Under the pieces are notes generated by a model, which was not told where the DNA came from, did not search any database, and saw nothing but the letters and a program-made list of their open reading frames with translations. From Flavobacteriales bacterium (lineage in GTDB: Bacteria > Bacteroidota > Bacteroidia > Flavobacteriales_D > Crocinitomicaceae), in assembly GCA_947460825.1 (NCBI GenBank), contig CANHHA010000001.1, positions 149,572-213,571 on the forward strand: a stretch of DNA of 64,000 bases, given 5' to 3'. The translations under genes and the position numbers were made by a program. Below are positions 55,747 to 63,874 of this stretch, piece by piece (position 1 is the first letter of the stretch; each line of letters starts with the position of its first letter).

Positions 55747-56358
55747 TTACAAGGGTTTAATTTTGTGATTAATAAACTCGTGAATGGAAGTTCGAAAGTA
55801 AATCTCCTGTTCGACTCCCCACATTGTATCGTTTTTAGCGGCCACCACCTTAAAAATCGGACGAGCCACAAATGGATAGGTGCACAAGGATACAAGATTA
55901 ACAAAAAACAACATCGCGTTGATAAACTGAATTTCTCCACGTTGGATTCCTTGATTAATCACTGCGATCAACGATGGATTTTCTTTAATGTGACTATTTA
56001 CTTTTTCCTCAAATAAGGCTTGGTTTAGACTTACCTCTTTTATGAGAAAGATTGCCATTTGAGGATATTCTGTAAGAAAATCAATAAACCGGTCTGCATA
56101 GGAATGAATACGGTCAATTATCGGTAGGGAATCATCCTGCAACACTTCCATATTCTGAAAATACCGAGAAAGCGCATTTTCGAATACCCGATCAAACAAC
56201 CGTTCTTTATTCCGAAAATAGTAGTGCAAGAGGGCTTTATTGATTCCTGCGCGGTCCGCAATTTGCTGCATTCTAGCGCCATACAAGCCGAATTCCATAA
56301 ACACGACTTTAGCCGCATCCAAGATAACTTCTTCAGTTTTGGAATCTTTTAACTTCAT
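55747..56358 (-). CDS. TetR-family regulator
   Basis: VILDAAKVVFMEFGLYGARMQQIADRAGINKALLHYYFRNKERLFDRVF. Confidence 0.93.
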   Translation of the reverse strand: MKLKDSKTEEVILDAAKVVFMEFGLYGARMQQIADRAGINKALLHYYFRNKERLFDRVFENALSRYFQNMEVLQDDSLPIIDRIHSYADRFIDFLTEYPQMAIFLIKEVSLNQALFEEKVNSHIKENPSLIAVINQGIQRGEIQFINAMLFFVNLVSLCTYPFVARPIFKVVAAKNDTMWGVEQEIYFRTSIHEFINHKIKPL

Positions 56359-56361
56359 GGT

Positions 56362-56377
56362 TTAACCAAATGGTTAA
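56362..56377. promoter_or_regulatory. candidate TetR operator
   Basis: TTAACCA-AA-TGGTTAA, palindrome with 2-nt centre, 3 bp upstream of the TetR start codon. Confidence 0.55.
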
Positions 56378-56395
56378 CAAAAGTAAAAAAATAAT

Positions 56396-57566
56396 CGCAG
56401 ACTTCGATACGTAAGCCACGGCTTACTACTCAGCCTGCTTAATTACACCGTGGACTGAGTGGTCCGCCCTGGCGGAATGTATCGAAGGCCACATCACCAT
56501 AACCGCAGGCTTCGATACACTGCGTTACTCAGCCTGCTGAAGACCCGTGGACTGAGTGGTCCGCTGTGGCGGATTGTATCGAAGGCCACATCAAAATAAT
56601 CGCAGACTTCGATACGTAAGCCACGGCTTACTACTCAGCCTGCTTTTACCTCCCGTGGACTGAGTGGTCCGCCCTGGCGGAGTGTATCGAAGGCCACATC
56701 ATCATAATCGCAGGCTTCGATACATATGCCACGGCATACTACTCAGCCTGCTTGTATGTGCTAGGCAATAATTTAAGAACCTTTCGTTGTTCTCTATCCA
56801 AAAGTATTTATGGCGGGATTCATGTATATTCTCAAATGTGCAAACGGAACGTTTTACGTTGGGAGTACAAAGAATTTAATAAGAAGAATTCAAGAACATG
56901 AAACTGGAAATGGAGCTAATCACACGAAGCGTTATGGTCCAGTTGAGCTAGTTTACTTTGAAATATACCAACGGATTGATTTTGCTTATTACCGGGAAAA
57001 ACAAATACAGGGTTGGACTAGAAAAAAGAAACAAGCCCTAATTGATGGAGAATATCCAAACTTAAAATATGCTGCTAAGAAAATCTTTAGAGCCAACTCA
57101 ATAAATCTCCCTGTGGACTGAGTGGTCCGCCCTGGCGGAGTGTATCAAAGGCCACATAACCATATCGCAGGCTTCGATACGTATGCCACGGCATAATACT
57201 CAGCCTGCTTTTACCTCCCGTGGACTGAGTGGTCCGCCCTGGCGGAATGTATCGAAGGCCACATAACCATATCGCAGGCTTCGATACGTATGCCACGGCA
57301 TAATACTCAGCCTGCTTTTACCTCCCGTGGACTGAGTGACCCGAAGGGTTATATCGAAGGCCACATCATCACATCGCAGGCTTCGATATGCTTCGCACTC
57401 AGCCTGCTTTTACCTCCCCGTGGACTGAGTGACCCGAAGGGTTGTATCGAAGGCCACAACATCACATCGCAGGCTTCGATACGTAAGCCACGGCTTACTA
57501 CTCAGCCTGCTTTTACCTCCCGTGGACTGAGTGGTTCGCTGTGGCGGAGTGTAACGAAGGCCACAT
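56396..57566. repeat. array of eight ~90-100 bp structured repeats; unit 4 split by a GIY-YIG gene
   Basis: Units at 56396, 56504, 56601, 56709 (left half; right half 57113-57157), 57166, 57273, 57375, 57468. Consensus left half GCAGGCTTCGATAC-hairpin-ACTCAGCCTGC, right half GTGGACTGAGTG-hairpin-GTATCGAAGGCCAC. Confidence 0.95.
56810..57121 (+). CDS. GIY-YIG nuclease-family protein embedded in the repeat array
   Basis: MYILKCANGTFYVGSTKNLIRRIQEHETGNGANHTKRYGPVELVYFE; last codons GTG GAC TGA lie in the right half of a repeat unit. Confidence 0.93.
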   Translation: MAGFMYILKCANGTFYVGSTKNLIRRIQEHETGNGANHTKRYGPVELVYFEIYQRIDFAYYREKQIQGWTRKKKQALIDGEYPNLKYAAKKIFRANSINLPVD

Positions 57567-57572
57567 ATAGAA

Positions 57573-58193
57573 TTAATTCGAATTTGATTGAATATATTGA
57601 ACCCAAGCCCCTTGATATTCCTTGGCCAAGGCTGGTGTTAATTCAATCCCTACAGAAGCAAAGGATTCTCCAGTCATCCAATTTAGAATCCACGAGGCTC
57701 GCCCTGCTATGGTGAAAATATCCTCTTGCATCCCTCCTCCATGCCCATAAAATTTCATCTCACCAGTTCGAATTCGATCCCAAATGATTAAATCGGCGGT
57801 ATTTACCAAGCCAATTTTAGTTTTATTCGACAACCTGCAAATTAAATGCGGAAACACCTCATAGGGATGCGCGAAACACCATGTTTTTGCAGCACATAAT
57901 CTCCAAAACTCCTTTTCCGTTTCGATGATTTCTAGCACACTATTTAAAGAAAATCCGAAGGTATCATTCGAACTATAAAACTTATATTCATGCTGTTCTT
58001 CAATCCAAGCGGATGGCTTTTTGAACGTTTGAGGTAACGAATAGCTCGTTCGAAGGGAATCTTGGTGATTGAAATATAGAAAGGTATCGGCTACAGGTTT
58101 CCAAAAATCGATGGATTCAACGGTGATTTCTTGCTGAGCCGATAACCGAGTCGCAAGAAGAATAAATATACCTACGAATCGAATTTTAATCAT
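57573..58193 (-). CDS. hypothetical secreted protein
   Basis: N-terminal signal peptide MIKIRFVGIFILLATRLSAQQ. Confidence 0.6.
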   Translation of the reverse strand: MIKIRFVGIFILLATRLSAQQEITVESIDFWKPVADTFLYFNHQDSLRTSYSLPQTFKKPSAWIEEQHEYKFYSSNDTFGFSLNSVLEIIETEKEFWRLCAAKTWCFAHPYEVFPHLICRLSNKTKIGLVNTADLIIWDRIRTGEMKFYGHGGGMQEDIFTIAGRASWILNWMTGESFASVGIELTPALAKEYQGAWVQYIQSNSN

Positions 58194-60106
58194 TGTTTAG
58201 CCCGCTGAATAATCTCATCCACCACCCCAGGATCTAGTAAGGTACTTGTATCTCCGAGGTTTGAAACCTCCCCTTCAGCAATCTTCCGTAAAATTCTACG
58301 CATGATTTTACCGCTTCGCGTTTTTGGTAAACCCGGCACCACCAAGATGCGGTCAGGCTTCGCAATGGGACCAATTTCTTTCGATACTGTGGAGAGTACC
58401 TCAGATTGAATTACATGGGGATCAAAGGAACCACCATCCAAAATCACGTATGCAAAAATTCCTTGTCCTTTGATTTCGTGTGGATAACCCACCACCGCAC
58501 TTTCAATGACGCGGTCATGCATATTGATTGCATTTTCCACTTCCGCCGTTCCAATACGATGACCACTCACATTCAATACGTCGTCCACCCTACCCGTAAT
58601 TCTATACATACCCTCCGCATCACGCATGCACCCATCCCCTGTGAAATATTTCTCTGCGTACACCGAAAAATACGTCTGACGACAACGCTCATGGTCGTTA
58701 TACGTGGTTCGAATCATTCCAGGCCATGGGAATTTTATACATAAATTTCCATTGACATCATTTCCTTGTATTTCTTCTCCTTGATCATCTACCAAACAGG
58801 GTTGGATGCCAGGCAAAGGCAAGGTCGCATAGCAAGGTTTGGCGGGAGTTACACCGGCTAAATTTGAGATCATGATACCTCCTGTTTCTGTTTGCCACCA
58901 CGTATCTACAATCGGACACTTATTTTTTCCGATGTTATCGTCATACCAATGCCACGCCTCCTCATTGATGGGCTCACCCACCGAACCGAGCACCTTCAAG
59001 GAACTCAAATCCTTTCCTTCAATGAAATCCGTACCGAATCCCATTAAACTACGAATGGCTGTAGGCGCCGTATAAAGTATGTCTACCTTATGTTTTGCAA
59101 CGACATCCCAAAATCGGCCGGCATCGGGCCATGTAGGCACCCCTTCAAACATTAACGAGGTTGCTCCAGCACTCAAGGGACCATAAATGATGTAACTATG
59201 TCCGGTTATCCAACCAATATCTGCCGTACAAAAATGCACTTGTCCGGGTTGATATTGAAACACATTCACGAAGGTATAATTGGCCCAAACCATATACCCC
59301 GCTGTCGTATGCACTACGCCTTTCGGTTTGCCCGTAGAGCCCGATGTATAAAGAATAAACAACGGATCTTCAGCTTCCATGGCTTCTGCGGGTACATTCC
59401 AATTCCCTTCGTTTGCTACCCGATCCATTTCGTTATGCCACCAAAAATCTCGTCCTGCCTGCATGGCACATGCCGTTTTCGTACGCTCATAAACGATCAC
59501 AGTTGCTACGGAATTGCTAGTTTTCAAAGCCTCATCCACGACCGCTTTTAAAGGAATATCCTTTGCACCCCGGTAGGCTCCATCGCAGGTTACGATGCAG
59601 GTTGCGCCGGCATCCGCGACACGATCCGCTATGGCTTGCGCAGAAAATCCACCAAAAATAATGGAATGAATTGCTCCAATGCGAGCGCAGGCCAAGGTGG
59701 CAATGGCTAATTCTGGAATCATTCCCATGTAGAGGCATACGCGGTCGCCTTTTTGCACCCCATGGTTGAGCAGTACCCGCGCGAATTGATTCACTAAGTG
59801 GTGGAGTTCCGTGTAGGAAATGGCACGAGAGGCTTCCTCCGGATTATTGGATTCCCAAAGAATTGCTGTCGTATTGCCCTGGGTAGCCAAATGACGGTCT
59901 AGGCAATTTTCTGTAATGTTGAGTTGCGCTCCATCAAACCAGCGTACATCGGGGTCGGAAAAATTCCAGTGAAGGACCTTATCCCATGGTTTTTTCCATT
60001 GGAAATTCGCAGCGATGGATGCCCAAAAAGATTCGGGATTATCTATGCTATGTTGATAGGCGTCCTGGTATTGTTGAAAGGTCTGAAGTTGGTATGGATA
60101 TGACAT
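58190..60106 (-). CDS. acs: acetyl-CoA synthetase
   Basis: FILYTSGSTGKPKGVVHTTAGYM; DTWWQTETGGIMISN; PKTRSGKIMRRILRKIA. Confidence 0.96.
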   Translation of the reverse strand: MSYPYQLQTFQQYQDAYQHSIDNPESFWASIAANFQWKKPWDKVLHWNFSDPDVRWFDGAQLNITENCLDRHLATQGNTTAILWESNNPEEASRAISYTELHHLVNQFARVLLNHGVQKGDRVCLYMGMIPELAIATLACARIGAIHSIIFGGFSAQAIADRVADAGATCIVTCDGAYRGAKDIPLKAVVDEALKTSNSVATVIVYERTKTACAMQAGRDFWWHNEMDRVANEGNWNVPAEAMEAEDPLFILYTSGSTGKPKGVVHTTAGYMVWANYTFVNVFQYQPGQVHFCTADIGWITGHSYIIYGPLSAGATSLMFEGVPTWPDAGRFWDVVAKHKVDILYTAPTAIRSLMGFGTDFIEGKDLSSLKVLGSVGEPINEEAWHWYDDNIGKNKCPIVDTWWQTETGGIMISNLAGVTPAKPCYATLPLPGIQPCLVDDQGEEIQGNDVNGNLCIKFPWPGMIRTTYNDHERCRQTYFSVYAEKYFTGDGCMRDAEGMYRITGRVDDVLNVSGHRIGTAEVENAINMHDRVIESAVVGYPHEIKGQGIFAYVILDGGSFDPHVIQSEVLSTVSKEIGPIAKPDRILVVPGLPKTRSGKIMRRILRKIAEGEVSNLGDTSTLLDPGVVDEIIQRAKQ

Positions 60107-60218
60107 AAAAAGGTACTTAGTTTTCCTAAAATTAATTAAATCAGTTCAAACAATGTTATAACCCACTCAAAAGCGCGTAACTTTGTACCAGTTGCTGTAG
60201 CGAAGCAATACGTTCTTT

Positions 60219-60618
60219 GGGGTCGACATTGGATTTGACAGCGATAGCGGCAGTCAGGTGTCAGCATGCAGAGGGTTGTGGTGAACCTCTTTAATATCTT
60301 GTCACAAACAATAAATGACAATACGTCATACGCACTTGCTGCTTAATTAACGGAATGTTAGTTGGCTTAATTCAACTGAAGCACAGTAGGTTGAACAAGT
60401 ACCTTCGGTAGGCGACGGCCCGTTTCGCTTACCAATCGAAGGTTCATCCCATCGGGCTGGTAAACGTGAGGCTACTAAGCGGTTACGAGAATTCAGTGGC
60501 TAAGTCCGAGACCGGGTGTTCCTGTCCAATTTCGGATCGAAAAATCAATCAGGAAATAAGCATGTAGAAAGCTTGAGTTCCCATTGTTTGGACGAGGGTT
60601 CGAACCCCTCCGACTCCA
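60219..60618 (+). ncRNA. ssrA: transfer-messenger RNA (tmRNA)
   Basis: 5' GGGGTCGacattggattTGAC and 3' GAGGGTTCGAACCCCTCCGACTCC: acceptor pairing GGGGUCG/CGACUCC; tag ORF ending ..NTSYALAA*. Confidence 0.93.
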
Positions 60619-62140
60619 CTCCACAGGAAAGCACGCCAAAATCGGTGTGCTTTTCTTTTTTGCCCCCTCCAGAAGTCTTGTCAGCGTTGAGTATCAGAGA
60701 AACCACCCGATTCATTTCGAGGGTTCGAACTGAATTTTTCTCATATACCATCTTCCGAGGAAATATCGAACCAATTATACGTTGCTTTGTTGCTGTATCT
60801 CTTTGTATGTATAGGTTTTCGATGTTTGAAAGCAGTTCGATACACCCATCAATTTTGGATTCAATATTTAGTAAAGTGTTACTTAATTTATTCAATTCTC
60901 TTGTTGAATTTGTGATAGATGTTTCGATTTCGATTTTAATTTCTTTGTATTCTGTAGACGTAATTTCGCCATCGAGCATAAGTCCACGAGCATTTGTCGA
61001 GCGAAGATTTTGCTTCGTAATTTCTTTTTGAATTTTATCAATTTCTGTTTTGCTATCTTGGTTGTTCTTCTTCATTTTACCTTTGATGATAGCACCTAAT
61101 AATTGAAGTCGTTTTGCTTTGAATTTCAGTTCGCTCAATAGGTTAACAAAAGCACTATTTACCACTTCTGCTTTTTGTCTTTCTTTACAACCATTCGAAC
61201 AGTGATAATAAGGGTAATAATCACCTCTCCTTCCTCTTGAGGAAGATGCGGTAAGTGTCAAACCACATTGAGGACAAATTAAATGTCCACGCAAAGGGAA
61301 TTCGTCACGAAGCAATTTGAAAGTTTTAGGAACTTTTCTTTTACGACCTTCAAGAATATCTTGACAAGCGAAAAACACATTCTCATCAATAATTCCTTCA
61401 TGCTGTCCGTTGACCCATTCTTCAGGTTCATTCTTATGAGCAGGGACACAAATTTGTCCAATGTAAACTTTATTGCGAAGCATTTTCCAGAAAGCATTTT
61501 TACTGCTTTTCAAGCCCTTTTGATTCATTTTCTTTCGTAAATCGTCTATACTATAAAGTCCAGTAGAAAAATCTTCAAATGCTTGTTTAACTAGTCGCTC
61601 AGTATCACCGCCTTCAGGAGAAATAATTGGCCGATTGGATTCATTGCGTTTGTTTTTATAACCTATTGGACAACCACCAAGCCAGCGACCTTCTTTCTTT
61701 CCCCTTCTCATTCCATTAAAGATATTAAGGGCTCTGCGATCGTTGTCAACTTCAGGAGTTGTAAGGTAGATTGCGAGCATTACCTTTTGCTCAGGAATCT
61801 CTAAGTCTAAAGGCTGTTCCATTGCCCTTGCTTCCACATTCAATTTTTTAAGTTTCGCTATTTCAGCGTATGCTTCAGTGGCATTACGAGAAAAACGATC
61901 CCATTTTAAAAAGTAGATATAGTTAACCGAATTTTTATTTGCTTTTAGGAAGGCCATTATTTTCTTCCATTCAGGTCGATCAAAAGATTTACCACTTTCA
62001 TCATCGTGGTAAAATCCTACAACGTCAATATTTTTGTTCTCACAGTACTTATACAGTTTTTCTTTTTGATCAGTTGGACTGTATCCGTTGTTCTGCTCGT
62101 CCGTTGACACCCTTGTGTAAATAATCGCTCTTTCGTTCAT
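60545..62140 (-). CDS. large serine recombinase
   Basis: AIIYTRVSTDEQNNGYSPTDQ resolvase N-terminus, recombinase domain, C4 zinc ribbon CPQCGLTL..CSNGC; annotated C-terminus reads antisense through the ssrA 3' end (SEGFEPSSKQWELKLST). Confidence 0.92.
   Translation of the reverse strand: MNERAIIYTRVSTDEQNNGYSPTDQKEKLYKYCENKNIDVVGFYHDDESGKSFDRPEWKKIMAFLKANKNSVNYIYFLKWDRFSRNATEAYAEIAKLKKLNVEARAMEQPLDLEIPEQKVMLAIYLTTPEVDNDRRALNIFNGMRRGKKEGRWLGGCPIGYKNKRNESNRPIISPEGGDTERLVKQAFEDFSTGLYSIDDLRKKMNQKGLKSSKNAFWKMLRNKVYIGQICVPAHKNEPEEWVNGQHEGIIDENVFFACQDILEGRKRKVPKTFKLLRDEFPLRGHLICPQCGLTLTASSSRGRRGDYYPYYHCSNGCKERQKAEVVNSAFVNLLSELKFKAKRLQLLGAIIKGKMKKNNQDSKTEIDKIQKEITKQNLRSTNARGLMLDGEITSTEYKEIKIEIETSITNSTRELNKLSNTLLNIESKIDGCIELLSNIENLYIQRDTATKQRIIGSIFPRKMVYEKNSVRTLEMNRVVSLILNADKTSGGGKKEKHTDFGVLSCGVESEGFEPSSKQWELKLSTCLFPD
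60627..60660 (+). terminator. ssrA terminator hairpin
   Basis: aaagcac-gcc-aaaatc-ggt-gtgctttt followed by T-rich run. Confidence 0.65.
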
Positions 62141-62309
62141 TGTTTTTCTTTTTTCTAATTTTTTTCACTGGTAGTTCTGAGAAATCAGTCGATTCTATGA
62201 TTAGTTCGGCAAACACCGAAAGCCAATCTCTCATTTCCAAAATTTCATTATCTGTCAATCCATCTGCTTCTTTGGATAGTATTTCTTTACATTGTTTTAG
62301 TGTTAACAT
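62070..62309 (-). CDS. small hypothetical protein overlapping the recombinase start
   Basis: 79 aa ORF directly upstream; 71 bp overlap with the recombinase. Confidence 0.6.
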   Translation of the reverse strand: MLTLKQCKEILSKEADGLTDNEILEMRDWLSVFAELIIESTDFSELPVKKIRKKKNNERKSDYLHKGVNGRAEQRIQSN

Positions 62310-62384
62310 TGAGTTGCTAAATGCAACTAAAAGCCATTTCTTTGGGTTTTAATTTGTGTTTACTTTAGAGCCGAATATCGGGTC

Positions 62385-63332
62385 TTAAATCCTTGTTTTG
62401 TTTTTAAAATATAGATTCTTGTCATTGCGGAATTTAATTGTCACTTCAGAATATTCGTTTAAGCCCAAAATCCGTTTAACTTCCTTTGCTTTTTGATCTA
62501 AAATATTCCCATCCTTTTCAATTTCAATAATTATTGTTTCCTTCTTACTTTCCAATTTAATGGTTATTTCCTTAAAGTCTCTTTTGCGAATTGCCTCTAT
62601 TACCTTCATCTCTTTTAGGTCAAGAAGATTTATTGACACGGCAGTTTTTTCCGTTTTAGCATCATCAAGAAATTCTTCGATAATACTTCTTACTGGAATG
62701 AACAAGCATGGCTTTTCAAAATAAGGTTCAACAAACGATTCGAATTCGGCCATGGTTTTAATTGAAAAATAGCCTACGTCATATTCATCTTCTCCTTTAG
62801 ATAATGTAATATATCCTTTATCATTTTTAAGAAGCAATCCCATAACTAGATTTCCAATAAGGGTTTGATAAATCTCGAATTCTTCTGGTGAACTATTAAT
62901 TTCTTCCTCGACCAAATCCAGAGCCCGAATAATTTCGCTGATTTTCTCTTCACTGAAGTTACTCTCACGCAGAAACTCAATATAGTCGTCTTTCTCAGTA
63001 ATGAGGATGTCCATGTAATTTGAAAACAGTTTTTCTTTGGTTTCCTTAATTTTCTCAAAAGGAACACCATAATCTCGCAGAATTACAATAATCTTAATCC
63101 ATAAGTATTCAATAAGGTTTATTTTAATCCAACCTTTTTTAGATTCATCAACTCCAAAACTTTCAATCAAACCAGATTTTTTCCAATAGAAATAAGTTCT
63201 TGCTGGAACACCTGTCATAGATAAATTCATTATTGGTTCATAGAGTTTAGGATAGACTTTTTCAATCGCTTGGAGAGTAAATCCATGATCATTAATTATC
63301 TGTTCTAATTCTTTTAAATTATCATTACTCAT
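62385..63332 (-). CDS. MerR-like HTH regulator with large C-terminal domain
   Basis: GVPARTYFYWKKSGLIESFGVDESKKGWIKINLIEYLWIKII resembles a MerR-type winged helix. Confidence 0.55.
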   Translation of the reverse strand: MSNDNLKELEQIINDHGFTLQAIEKVYPKLYEPIMNLSMTGVPARTYFYWKKSGLIESFGVDESKKGWIKINLIEYLWIKIIVILRDYGVPFEKIKETKEKLFSNYMDILITEKDDYIEFLRESNFSEEKISEIIRALDLVEEEINSSPEEFEIYQTLIGNLVMGLLLKNDKGYITLSKGEDEYDVGYFSIKTMAEFESFVEPYFEKPCLFIPVRSIIEEFLDDAKTEKTAVSINLLDLKEMKVIEAIRKRDFKEITIKLESKKETIIIEIEKDGNILDQKAKEVKRILGLNEYSEVTIKFRNDKNLYFKNKTRI

Positions 63333-63353
63333 ATATTTTTATTTAAACATCGC

Positions 63354-63383
63354 ACAAATATACATTTTATTTTGTATGTTTGT
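63354..63383. promoter_or_regulatory. inverted repeat overlapping divergent -7 boxes
   Basis: ACAAATATACA-ttttattt-TGTATGTTTGT (10/11 arm match); contains TATGTTTG (+) and TATATTTG (-). Confidence 0.6.
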
Positions 63384-63386
63384 CGA

Positions 63387-63863
63387 ATGAAAGCAAAAAA
63401 TTTATTAAAAGCAAAAATTGAAAGGCTATATCGGATGGACAAAGAATCCGATCGCTACCGTGTTTGTCTTAATGATGGAGCAGAATTTATGGCCAATGAC
63501 AGAAGAGAGAAACATTGTTGCCCTGAATGTGCTGATGAATATAGCAACGAAAAGAAAAGATTAGCCAAATTAGAAGAGCAACAAAGTCTAATCGAAACAG
63601 AGGAAGTTTTGAACGAAATTATTGAACAAATTAATAATGAAGAAAAAAACCTTAAGATTTTAGATCAATTTCATTTGAAAGCCAATGGCTCAAAATTTAA
63701 TATGGATTATTTATCTTCCATTGGATTCGATTTTTTTTCTTACAATGGAAAAGGTGAACTTTTCAATATTGATCCGCAACTTAATTGCCATTTTATCCAA
63801 ATTGGAAGTTACAGACTTTACAGGGTCGAATTTTCAGAAGTATTAATTAAAAAAATCATATAA
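63387..63863 (+). CDS. hypothetical protein with short zinc-ribbon-like motif
   Basis: YRVCLNDGAEFMANDRREKHCCPECADEY; start codon uncertain (63372, 63387 or 63435). Confidence 0.55.
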   Translation: MKAKNLLKAKIERLYRMDKESDRYRVCLNDGAEFMANDRREKHCCPECADEYSNEKKRLAKLEEQQSLIETEEVLNEIIEQINNEEKNLKILDQFHLKANGSKFNMDYLSSIGFDFFSYNGKGELFNIDPQLNCHFIQIGSYRLYRVEFSEVLIKKII

Positions 63864-63874
63864 ATCAATTTACA

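Noticed and set aside
56396-57566. Possible CRISPR array
   Set aside because: Units are ~90-100 bp, internally variable and separated by only ~7-10 bp of similar sequence; no unique spacers and no cas genes.
57087-57715. ORFs 57087..57296 (-) and 57290..57715 (+) as genes
   Set aside because: They are translations of the repeat units themselves (repeated peptide strings), partly overlapping the end of the GIY-YIG gene and the hypothetical gene at 57573.
60516-61031. Plus-strand ORF 60516..61031
   Set aside because: Antisense to the serine recombinase and overlapping the ssrA 3' end; no recognisable protein features.
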